From NCBI GenBank assembly GCA_009919985.1, contig RGAX01000198.1:1-5160 (forward strand): a stretch of DNA of 5,160 bases. The letters run 5' to 3'. The first letter of the stretch is position 1, and every line of letters starts with the position of its first letter. The translations under genes and the position numbers were made by a program. The stretch is from Opitutaceae bacterium (GTDB taxonomy: Bacteria; Verrucomicrobiota; Verrucomicrobiia; Opitutales; Opitutaceae). This document shows positions 1 to 5,160 of the stretch, in pieces. Under the pieces are notes generated by a model. The model was not told the DNA's origin, did no database searches, and was given only the letters and a program-made list of their open reading frames with translations.

Positions 1-517
1 CAGCGGCAAAGCTCTCTACGTCGGCCTCTCCAATTACCGACCCGCCGATACCGCCCGCGCCGCTCAAATCCTCCGCGACCTCGGCACCCCCTGCCTTATT
101 CACCAACCTCGCTACAGCATGCTGGATCGCTGGATCGAACCCCAGCTCCTCGATGTACTCTCCCAAGAAGGCATCGGCTGCATCCCCTTCAGCCCGCTTG
201 CCCAAGGCCTCCTCACCGACCGCTACCTCGCCGGCATTCCCGCCGATGCCCGCGCAGGTAAACCCCACGGTTTCCTCAAAGCCGCCGGTATCACTCCCGC
301 CATCCTCGCCAAAATCGAGAAGCTTAACGTCCTCGCCCAAGCTCGCGGCCAGAGCCTCGCGCAGATGGCCCTCGCTTGGGTCCTGCGTGACCCGCGCATC
401 ACCACCGCCCTCATCGGTGCAAGTAAAGTTTCCCAACTCGAAAATAACCTCGCTGCCCTCGCGAATCTCACTTTCGCCCCTGCCGAACTCGCGCAGGTCG
501 ACGCGATCCTCGCTTAA
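1..517 (+). CDS. Aldo/keto reductase, YghZ/Gpr-like, C-terminal part (5' end outside window)
   Basis: NAD(P)H-dependent oxidoreductase of the aldo/keto reductase superfamily, a cytoplasmic TIM-barrel enzyme. About 171 residues are visible, read from base 2; the start lies upstream of the window. Seen: a GKALYVGLSNY segment (the Ser-Asn pair that holds the nicotinamide amide in this family), then IHQPRYSMLDRW, then GCIPFSPLAQGLLTDRYL, and near the end LIGASKVSQLENNLAAL, the C-terminal cofactor phosphate/adenine-binding segment. From memory this order and wording closely match E. coli YghZ (Gpr), which reduces L-glyceraldehyde 3-phosphate and other aldehydes, so the subfamily call is fairly firm; the true substrate is not known. 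The catalytic Asp-Tyr-Lys-His residues of the family lie in the missing N-terminal part and cannot be checked. The protein ends at QVDAILA, roughly ten or more residues shorter than I recall for YghZ, which looks like ordinary tail variation. rsmE follows 32 nt later on the same strand. Confidence 0.92.
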   Translation, partial: SGKALYVGLSNYRPADTARAAQILRDLGTPCLIHQPRYSMLDRWIEPQLLDVLSQEGIGCIPFSPLAQGLLTDRYLAGIPADARAGKPHGFLKAAGITPAILAKIEKLNVLAQARGQSLAQMALAWVLRDPRITTALIGASKVSQLENNLAALANLTFAPAELAQVDAILA

Positions 518-533
518 TCCGCGCGGCTTCAAA

Positions 534-543
534 CTTACGTAAG
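534..543. repeat. Perfect 10-bp palindrome CTTACGTAAG upstream of rsmE
   Basis: CTTACGTAAG is self-complementary over all ten bases and lies in the 32-nt gap between the reductase stop and the GTG start of rsmE, ending 6 nt before that start, where a ribosome binding site would be expected. No purine-rich Shine-Dalgarno sequence is visible here. It could be a small operator or a chance palindrome; nothing in the sequence decides between these. Confidence 0.3.
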
Positions 544-549
544 CTACGC

Positions 550-1320
550 GTGAACCTCATTCTCTTTGAGCCCGCCGAAATCTCCGCCGAGCTTCCGCGT
601 ACCGATCCGCGCGCCGAGCACATCCTAAGAATACTCCGCCGCCAGATCGGCGACAGCTTCGACGTCGGCCTCGTGGACGGTCCGCTCGGCAAAGCCACCC
701 TCGCCAATATCTCCGACGACGCCCTCACCTTTACCTTTACGTGGGGCCCACAGCCTGAACCCGCCGTACCTATCACACTTTTGATCGGTCTACCGCGCCC
801 ACAAACCGCCCGCGATATCCTACGTGATGCCACCACGCTCGGCGTAGGCGCCATCCACTTCATCACCACCGAACGCACCGATCCCAACTACGCCGCCGCA
901 ACGCTCTGGACTGCCGGCGAATGGCGCCGCCACTGCCTAGCCGGCGCCGCACAGGCCTTTGCCACCCGACTGCCCGTCGTCTCGCACGACCGCAGCCTAA
1001 ACTCCGCGCTCGGTGAGCTACCTAGCGCAACCAGCATTACCGCCTCGCACGGCAATACGCACACACCCGCGACAACAACCCTAGCCCGCCTCGCTCTCGA
1101 CAACTACGAAGCCACCGCTCCTCTGAGTAAGTGTCACCTAGAGAGTGACACTTCTATCGTCCTCGCGCTGGGACCCGAACGCGGGTGGGGACCGGCGGAT
1201 CGTGCGGCGTTGCGCGCAAATGGTTTCTCACTCGTCGATCTCGGATCGCGCGTGCTACGAAGCGAGACTGCCGTCACTGCAGCACTTACGCTGGTGCGCG
1301 CGAGACTCGGCTTGTTGTAA
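550..1320 (+). CDS. rsmE: RsmE-like 16S rRNA (uracil1498-N3)-methyltransferase
   Basis: SAM-dependent SPOUT-class methyltransferase. The family methylates N3 of U1498 in helix 44 of 16S rRNA on the assembled 30S subunit in the cytoplasm. The 256 residues are near the usual 240-250. Residues 1-70 fit the N-terminal PUA-like RNA-binding domain (RAEHILRILRRQIGD at about 22-36). The SPOUT domain follows, with LLIGLPR near 77-83. The cofactor-binding trefoil-knot signatures are ALGPERGWG at 206-214 and LGSRVLRSETAVTAAL at 231-246. Many homologues have GPEGG where this one has GPERG, a substitution I regard as tolerated. The GTG at 550 was chosen because it gives the typical MNLILFEP-style beginning and no other start codon exists in this frame between the reductase stop and 550; the Shine-Dalgarno is not recognisable. 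Oddities: residues 194-201 are encoded by a perfect inverted repeat, and third-codon-position C preference, strong before it, fades after it. It may be cotranscribed with the reductase 32 nt upstream. The gene converges on the symporter gene. Confidence 0.9.
   Translation: MNLILFEPAEISAELPRTDPRAEHILRILRRQIGDSFDVGLVDGPLGKATLANISDDALTFTFTWGPQPEPAVPITLLIGLPRPQTARDILRDATTLGVGAIHFITTERTDPNYAAATLWTAGEWRRHCLAGAAQAFATRLPVVSHDRSLNSALGELPSATSITASHGNTHTPATTTLARLALDNYEATAPLSKCHLESDTSIVLALGPERGWGPADRAALRANGFSLVDLGSRVLRSETAVTAALTLVRARLGLL
1129..1153. repeat. Perfect 9-bp inverted repeat inside rsmE (AAGTGTCAC-N7-GTGACACTT)
   Basis: Left arm 1129-1137 AAGTGTCAC, loop 1138-1144 CTAGAGA, right arm 1145-1153 GTGACACTT; all nine pairs are Watson-Crick. 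It lies in frame within rsmE and encodes KCHLESDT (residues 194-201), in the variable linker between the middle of the SPOUT domain and the GPERGW cofactor loop. It has no T-run and sits mid-gene, so it is not a terminator. I find no second copy in this window. It could be a dispersed palindromic repeat inserted in frame, an operator-like site, or chance. Confidence 0.7.
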
Positions 1321-1336
1321 TATCACTCCGTTGAGC

Positions 1337-1358
1337 GCGAGCCTCAGCCGAGGCTCGC
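1337..1358. terminator. Hairpin between convergent rsmE and symporter genes, probable bidirectional terminator
   Basis: GCGAGCCTC (1337-1345) and GAGGCTCGC (1350-1358) form a perfect 9-bp stem, seven of the nine pairs G-C, closed by the tetraloop AGCC. It starts 17 nt after the rsmE stop and, on the other strand, 6 nt after the symporter stop, so it can serve both transcripts. Neither side has a clear T-run, so it is not a textbook intrinsic terminator. Its position between convergent stops supports the role, possibly as a 3'-end stabiliser or Rho-assisted terminator. Confidence 0.6.
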
Positions 1359-1363
1359 TGCGA

Positions 1364-2878
1364 TCACTTCGACAAATCCCAGAGCGTGAGCCCGCGCAGA
1401 TCGCGTTTCTCCGCTTTCGCGGCGAAGAAGAAACTGGCGATGTAGCCAATCGCCATACAGGAGCCGATGGCGACAAAGGTGTGGAGAAACGAAACCATCT
1501 TCGTGTTGTATTGAACCCACGCAGTGATGGCGATACTCGCAAAAGTTCCGACAATAACGCCCGAGGCATTAGCCCGCCGCGATAACAGCCCGAGTGCAAA
1601 TACGCCTGGAAAACCGCCACCGATAAGCGCGATCAAGCGCAGGAATTGATCCCACAACGACGTCACGTTGAGTGACGCCAAATAAGCCGCCATTCCCGTA
1701 GCCACCAGACCGCACGTCATGGTGGAAACGCGCGCCAGACGCAGACGTTGCTGCTCCGTCGCCTGCGGCTTCAACGTACCTTGAAAATCACTTACCAGAA
1801 TTGCCGCAGTCGCGTTCATCGCGCTGCTGAGGGCCCCCATCGCCGCCGCCAGCAGGCCTGCGATGATCAAGCCCACGATCCCGTGCGGTAGTTCGTTCGC
1901 AATGAAGTACGGGAAAATTTTATCGTTGGGTAGATCCGCCGTGAGCCGGTCAGGATGCGCGCGGTAAAAAACAAAAAGCGCCGTTCCCACAAAGAAAAAT
2001 AATACCGAGCCCGCGAGCCCGATCACGTTACCCATTACGACTGTACGCTTGGCTTCGCGCACATCGGCAGTTGCCAGCATGCGCTGCATGAGCGGCTGAT
2101 CACCAACCTGTGTTGGAATCGTCGCAAAAAACATGCCCACAAAAACCCATACCGTGGGCTTCGTAAAATCCCAATCCCACGATATCATTTTAAATTTTCC
2201 CGTCTCTTGTCCGGTTTGAATGAGCCCAACGAGCCCGCCGTCCACACCACTCGAAATAAAATAAATAGCCACGCCGACGCCGCCAATCATCACCGCCGAT
2301 TGCAACACATCCGTCCAGACGACCGCCTCGAAACCGCCCTCCATTGCGTAGATCGTAGTCACGATGCCCATCACTAAAATACTCAGATAGACGTTGAGCC
2401 CCGTCACCGTAGAAAGTGCGAGCGCCGGCAACAGCATTACTACGCTCATACGCCCGCACACCTTCAACAACACCGCCAAGCCCGCGCCCAGCAACCGTAC
2501 GCGGTGATCGAAACGTTGATCGAGATAACCAAACACCGTCGTAAGATTAAGTTTCCGCAGCAGCCCCACAAAAACAAAGCCCACCAAAATACCGGCAAAC
2601 GCCTGCGCCGGCGAGGACCCATAAGCCATCCAATCCGTCGAATAACTCATCGCTGGCAAGGCCATGAAACTGATGCTGCTGGTACTCGTCGCGAAGAAAC
2701 TCACCGCCATTGCCCACGGCGCCACGCGCCCACCGCCGAGAAAAAATGAACCGCTCGACTGCTTGCGGCGCGAGCACCACCAGCCGATTCCGAGATTCAC
2801 CACAAAATAAGCAGCGAGCAAAATGTAATCAACAACGTCGAGGGTGCGCGGAATAATCGCCGCGAGGGGTAAGGGCAT
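1364..2878 (-). CDS. Sodium:solute symporter, SSS family (SLC5-like)
   Basis: Inner-membrane secondary transporter of the solute:sodium symporter family, which couples inward sodium movement to uptake of sugars, sialic acid, carboxylates or vitamins. The 504 residues contain about 13 hydrophobic segments, the usual LeuT-fold count for SSS proteins; the first is about residues 14-34. Family signatures seen: the TM1-like PWAMAVSFFATSTSSISF stretch (54-71), YAMEGGFEAVVWTDVLQ (177-193), GDQPLMQRMLATADVREAKR (259-278), and GALSSAMNATAAI (348-360), where Ser351-Ser352 match the paired serines of the Na2 sodium site in vSGLT. The GGFEAVVWTD wording resembles the SLC5A5/6/8 and bacterial sialate or sugar branches, but the substrate cannot be read from sequence. 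The ATG at 2876-2878 gives a short cytosolic or periplasmic lead and has only a weak AGG nearby. It lies 104 nt downstream of the exported protein gene on the same strand, suggesting that it imports a product of that protein; this link is an inference. Confidence 0.93.
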   Translation of the reverse strand: MPLPLAAIIPRTLDVVDYILLAAYFVVNLGIGWWCSRRKQSSGSFFLGGGRVAPWAMAVSFFATSTSSISFMALPAMSYSTDWMAYGSSPAQAFAGILVGFVFVGLLRKLNLTTVFGYLDQRFDHRVRLLGAGLAVLLKVCGRMSVVMLLPALALSTVTGLNVYLSILVMGIVTTIYAMEGGFEAVVWTDVLQSAVMIGGVGVAIYFISSGVDGGLVGLIQTGQETGKFKMISWDWDFTKPTVWVFVGMFFATIPTQVGDQPLMQRMLATADVREAKRTVVMGNVIGLAGSVLFFFVGTALFVFYRAHPDRLTADLPNDKIFPYFIANELPHGIVGLIIAGLLAAAMGALSSAMNATAAILVSDFQGTLKPQATEQQRLRLARVSTMTCGLVATGMAAYLASLNVTSLWDQFLRLIALIGGGFPGVFALGLLSRRANASGVIVGTFASIAITAWVQYNTKMVSFLHTFVAIGSCMAIGYIASFFFAAKAEKRDLRGLTLWDLSK

Positions 2879-2888
2879 ACCTATGAAA

Positions 2889-2910
2889 CCAACCGAATAT
2901 CGTTCGTTGG
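2889..2910 (-). promoter_or_regulatory. Bulged hairpin just upstream of the symporter start
   Basis: On the - strand CCAAC, GAA, a 5-nt loop, TTC, one unpaired G, then GTTGG: five pairs, a single-base bulge and three pairs. It ends 10 nt before the symporter ATG, so its folded form would sit next to or over the ribosome binding region. It could be an operator for a sugar-responsive regulator or a leader structure; chance is possible for a structure of this size. Confidence 0.3.
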
Positions 2911-2936
2911 CAAGAGTCCGTAAATATAACTGTCAA
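2908..2936 (-). promoter_or_regulatory. Possible promoter for the symporter gene (TTGACA box)
   Basis: The - strand has a perfect TTGACA hexamer (2931-2936) in a locally AT-rich patch, in the gap between the exported protein gene and the symporter. At 17-nt spacing the matching hexamer is TTGCCA (2908-2913), a poor -10 box, and the better TATATT is only three bases from TTGACA. The -35 match is therefore good but the -10 is unconvincing. If real, the symporter could be transcribed separately from the upstream gene. Confidence 0.25.
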
Positions 2937-2941
2937 AGTCC

Positions 2942-2967
2942 GGCCGCCTCCACGTCCGCCTGCGGCC
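2942..2967 (-). terminator. GC-rich inverted repeat after the exported-protein gene, weak terminator candidate
   Basis: GGCCGC (2942-2947) and GCGGCC (2962-2967) form a 6-bp all-GC stem with a 14-nt loop, starting 15 nt after the exported protein's stop on the - strand. Only a three-base T-run follows. It may attenuate transcription into the symporter gene or simply reflect GC-rich sequence. Confidence 0.25.
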
Positions 2968-2982
2968 CGCGCCTAATGAAAA

Positions 2983-4809
2983 TCAACGCAACGGACTCAC
3001 CTCGCGCCCGTTCACGCTCAATAGCGCCACCGGTTCGCCCCCCATAAGCACCCTGCGCTCGCTATTTAACACATCGGCCTCAATCCGCAACGCACCCGCT
3101 GCGCCTGGGACCTCAGCCACGATGACATCACCCGAAATTTTTGCCTGCGCAGGCGCCGTTGCAAATTCCTTCCGCCACGCCGCAAAACCCGCCGCGTCGA
3201 GCCCTTCAGCCGCCCGCAGCCACACCACCACCGTCGCCCGCCCCTGCGGCTCCGTCGCACAGTGCGTCAACGTCAACCGCCGCGCCACACCACCCGCCGC
3301 GTCCTCAATATATTCCAGCGCCGCTGACTCACCCGTTGTGGTCGTCGCCACGAGCCAGCGCAAGCCGATCACCGCATCGCCGAGCCGCACAAATATCGGC
3401 GCACCGGTCGCAAGAAGCGTCGGACGAGCCGCCGAGCCCGGTTCTACACGCACGTCGCCCGACCACACCTCCGCCACCACCGGCACCGTGAAATGCGTGA
3501 CAAAATTCACGAGATCACCGGGCTTGTTTCGGCTGTCTGTCTTTAAGGGATCGTCCGACAACACCTGCAACACTTCCGGCCCGCGCTGCACCGTTGCGAC
3601 GAACGGCATCAAATGCAGCGCCTTGCCGCCGACCTGTTTTTTATAGCCGTATGGATCACGCCGGCCTTCCATGAAAAGGGTCAACTGCGGCACCGCTGGT
3701 AAATCCCCGAGATTGGCCACGAGCGTGCGCTCATCGCGGCTACGCGCCATGCCAGAGGATGCGAGACTCACGTGCCGTCCTATCCAATTCACCGCGCGTT
3801 GCTCGGGCTGTTCGCCCCAACTCTGCACCACCGTGCGCGGCACCTGCGAGCGGATCGACTCCGTCCAGTCTGTCGACGGCCGCCACATCACCGCATCGCG
3901 GAACGTGGAGAGATTGTAACGCACGCCCGTCACCCAGCCGGCGCCTTCCAACTCCGGTCGTTCACGCAACCAACCCGCCGTCCACGTGTGCGCCTCGGTG
4001 TAACCGTGTCCGTAAATATAATCGTATGTCCGTGCATTCGTCCCTCCCATGCGATCGCCCGGCGCCCACCAATTTGCCGCGAGATCGGTCCACACGTGTT
4101 GGATCGCCTTTTCTGCCTTTGCGCGCGCTTCGGCTCGACCCGCAAACCGCGCCAGCAACGCCAAGGAATCTAAATCGATTCCATAATAAACGACCGCGCC
4201 GTATTCCCCGATGCCATGCCGCATTGTGAACTCCATCCACGCGTCGAAACGCTGGTAACCGTCCGCCGCCACGTCCGCACGTCCCAACGTCTCGCCGATC
4301 GCGATCAAACCCCAGGCCTTCATCACAAAAATATTTGTGTAGTCGATTTTCACGACGTGGCTGCGCAAGCCATCAATCGCGTCGGTCATCATCTCATCCA
4401 ATTGCGCACGCGCCTTTGCCGACAACTGCGCCGATTGCACGCGTCGCAGGTAACCCATGAGCTGCGACGCAAATTCCACAGCATTGAGATCGACGACACC
4501 GTTCTGGCCGCTGTTCCACTTGAAATTACCGCGTGTCTTACTTGCTGGATCGAGATCTTGCATCGCGCGGGCCCGCGCCAACGCCACTTCAACTCGCTCC
4601 GGATGCCAACTGAGTCCCGTGGCTTCGACGGCAAAACGAAAGAGCCCGCGGACGCCCATCGTGCGACTGGGATCACCGACCAAGGTCCACATATCCTCTA
4701 AATCTTTTACCCCTAATGCCCGATCCGCCGCCCACGTCTGCGGTGCCGCCAATCCACTCGTCGTTGCACCAACCAGAATCAACGCCAACCGCCACAGGGT
4801 AAGTTTCAT
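2983..4809 (-). CDS. Exported protein of unrecognised family, helical plus beta-rich, possibly carbohydrate-active
   Basis: I do not recognise the family, so no function is claimed. The 608 residues begin with a clear Sec signal peptide: MKLT, Arg7, a hydrophobic core LALILVGATTSGLAA and a likely cut after TWA at about residue 27; no lipobox Cys is present. Residues about 30-300 read as consecutive amphipathic helices, with EYGAVVYYGIDLDSLALLA (202-220), AANWWAPGDRMGG (244-256) and NARTYDYIYGHGYTEAHTW (258-276). The last is rich in Tyr and His (Tyr262, Tyr264, Tyr266, His268, Tyr270, His274), the kind of residues used by (alpha/alpha)-toroid polysaccharide lyases and hydrolases. Residues about 320-608 are beta-rich, resembling the C-terminal sandwich of such enzymes. 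Trp is frequent in the N-terminal half, also usual for glycan binders. Neighbours are rsmD 54 nt upstream and the sodium symporter 104 nt downstream, same strand. GGAG lies only two bases before the ATG, an unusually short spacing; the ATG is nevertheless favoured because the signal peptide begins there. Alternatives are a non-enzymatic glycan-binding or structural protein. Confidence 0.88.
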   Translation of the reverse strand: MKLTLWRLALILVGATTSGLAAPQTWAADRALGVKDLEDMWTLVGDPSRTMGVRGLFRFAVEATGLSWHPERVEVALARARAMQDLDPASKTRGNFKWNSGQNGVVDLNAVEFASQLMGYLRRVQSAQLSAKARAQLDEMMTDAIDGLRSHVVKIDYTNIFVMKAWGLIAIGETLGRADVAADGYQRFDAWMEFTMRHGIGEYGAVVYYGIDLDSLALLARFAGRAEARAKAEKAIQHVWTDLAANWWAPGDRMGGTNARTYDYIYGHGYTEAHTWTAGWLRERPELEGAGWVTGVRYNLSTFRDAVMWRPSTDWTESIRSQVPRTVVQSWGEQPEQRAVNWIGRHVSLASSGMARSRDERTLVANLGDLPAVPQLTLFMEGRRDPYGYKKQVGGKALHLMPFVATVQRGPEVLQVLSDDPLKTDSRNKPGDLVNFVTHFTVPVVAEVWSGDVRVEPGSAARPTLLATGAPIFVRLGDAVIGLRWLVATTTTGESAALEYIEDAAGGVARRLTLTHCATEPQGRATVVVWLRAAEGLDAAGFAAWRKEFATAPAQAKISGDVIVAEVPGAAGALRIEADVLNSERRVLMGGEPVALLSVNGREVSPLR

Positions 4810-4825
4810 TGCTCCGTACTATTCC

Positions 4826-4851
4826 GAATCCTAGCGCCCAATCAAGGATTC
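4826..4851. repeat. 7-bp inverted repeat between rsmD and the exported-protein gene
   Basis: GAATCCT (4826-4832) and AGGATTC (4845-4851) pair perfectly across a 12-nt loop in the 54-nt gap. On the - strand it begins 12 nt after the rsmD stop and ends 16 nt before the exported protein's ATG. No T-run follows and half the pairs are A-T, so it is a weak terminator candidate; as a two-armed site next to a start codon it could equally be an operator for the exported-protein gene. Confidence 0.35.
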
Positions 4852-4863
4852 AGCCAGGAAGCC

Positions 4864-5160
4864 TCAAACGTCCCGCCGAAAAAACATCACCGTTGGCTGC
4901 CCACGCCCCTTGCCCAAACGCTTACGCAAGCTCCAACCCGTCGGCGCCAACTCAATCTCACCCGGCGCCTCAAACACCACCAAAGCCTCTGGCTTCGCCG
5001 CCAGCACCTCGCTCAAACGCGCGAATAATTTCGGCGCCACTTCCAGGATAATTTCATACGGTGGATCAATAAACACCAGATCTGGTGTCAACTCGCCACC
5101 GAGCGGCACTGTGAGCGCATCCACTTCGAGTAGCGTGAGATTCTCGGCCGGATCACGTCC
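4864..5160 (-). CDS. rsmD: RsmD-like 16S rRNA (guanine966-N2)-methyltransferase, C-terminal part (5' end outside window)
   Basis: SAM-dependent Rossmann-fold methyltransferase. The family methylates N2 of G966 in 16S rRNA during 30S assembly, in the cytoplasm. Ninety-nine residues plus the stop are visible, about half of the usual 180-200; the reading frame is open through the window edge, so the gene is cut by the window, not broken. The key motif is PDLVFIDPPYE, with the catalytic-site DPPY encoded at 5056-5067; the wording Asp-Leu-Val-Phe-x-Asp-Pro-Pro before a helix is typical of RsmD. Upstream of it, NLTLLEVDAL fits the adenine-contacting Asp strand. The end, GKGRGQPTVMFFRRDV, fits the final beta-hairpin strands of the family. 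An internal GTG at 5122-5124 is not the start, because conserved sequence continues upstream of it. Other DPPY methyltransferases are possible, but the short C-terminal half and its ending favour RsmD. The exported-protein gene follows after 54 nt on the same strand. Confidence 0.85.
   Translation of the reverse strand, partial: GRDPAENLTLLEVDALTVPLGGELTPDLVFIDPPYEIILEVAPKLFARLSEVLAAKPEALVVFEAPGEIELAPTGWSLRKRLGKGRGQPTVMFFRRDV

Noticed and set aside
468..887. Open frame of 139 codons on the - strand
   Set aside because: Covers the end of the reductase and start of rsmE in antisense; Arg/Ser-rich translation without family features.
1145..1585. Open frame of 146 codons on the + strand spanning the rsmE end and symporter 3' end
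   Set aside because: It overlaps the conserved C-terminus of RsmE in another frame and runs antisense to the symporter; its translation shows no family features.
1661..1677. Inverted repeat CGTCAC-N5-GTGACG inside the symporter gene, sharing the GTCAC/GTGAC core with the rsmE palindrome
   Set aside because: Only six pairs, within well-conserved coding sequence; a match of this size is expected by chance, so I do not treat it as a second copy.
3122..3646. Open frame of 174 codons on the + strand
   Set aside because: Antisense to the exported-protein gene, with a Ser/Pro/Ala/Thr-rich translation typical of a shadow frame in GC-rich DNA.
4216..4701. Open frame of 161 codons on the + strand
   Set aside because: Antisense to the signal-peptide-bearing exported protein; no ribosome binding site or recognisable domain.
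4821..4829. Odd palindrome ATTCCGAAT near the exported-protein start
   Set aside because: Four-base arms are too short to support a site without other copies.
1..5160. tRNA, rRNA, CRISPR arrays, insertion sequences and toxin-antitoxin pairs
   Set aside because: I looked for cloverleaf-like arms, regularly spaced direct repeats, terminal inverted repeats and small paired genes and saw none; the genes fill the window with gaps of about 104 nt or less.

Overview
The window looks like chromosomal DNA of a GC-rich Gram-negative bacterium. I would guess a Verrucomicrobiota member of the Opitutaceae type, or a similar PVC-group polysaccharide degrader. The grounds are the GC-rich, C-biased composition, an exported protein of carbohydrate-active style beside an SSS-family sodium symporter, and weak Shine-Dalgarno sequences. 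This assignment is an inference; no rRNA or marker gene in the window settles it.

Layout, left to right. (1) Positions 1-517, + strand: the 3' part of an aldo/keto reductase of the YghZ/Gpr type. (2) Positions 550-1320, + strand: a complete rsmE-like 16S rRNA (uracil1498-N3)-methyltransferase gene with a GTG start. Its coding sequence contains a perfect 9-bp inverted repeat (1129-1153) lying exactly where base composition changes. (3) Positions 1321-1363: a convergent gap with a strong 9-bp GC hairpin, probably a shared terminator. (4) Positions 1364-2878, - strand: a complete SSS-family sodium/solute symporter. (5) Positions 2879-2982: a gap with a GC-rich inverted repeat, a TTGACA hexamer and a bulged hairpin just ahead of the symporter start. 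(6) Positions 2983-4809, - strand: a 608-residue exported protein of unrecognised family, with a helical N-terminal half and a beta-rich C-terminal half, the general build of many polysaccharide lyases. (7) Positions 4810-4863: a short gap with a 7-bp inverted repeat. (8) Positions 4864-5160, - strand: the C-terminal part of an RsmD-like 16S rRNA (guanine966-N2)-methyltransferase that runs off the window.

How the parts may work together. The two - strand genes in the middle read as a small exported-protein-plus-importer module: the exported protein would act on an extracellular or periplasmic polymer and the symporter would bring in a product using the sodium gradient. They are flanked by two housekeeping rRNA methyltransferase genes (rsmE and rsmD). 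No mobile-element gene, RNA gene or CRISPR array is visible, and there is no gene-free stretch over 300 bases. The most interesting items are the unassigned exported protein paired with the symporter, and the palindrome embedded in frame in rsmE.
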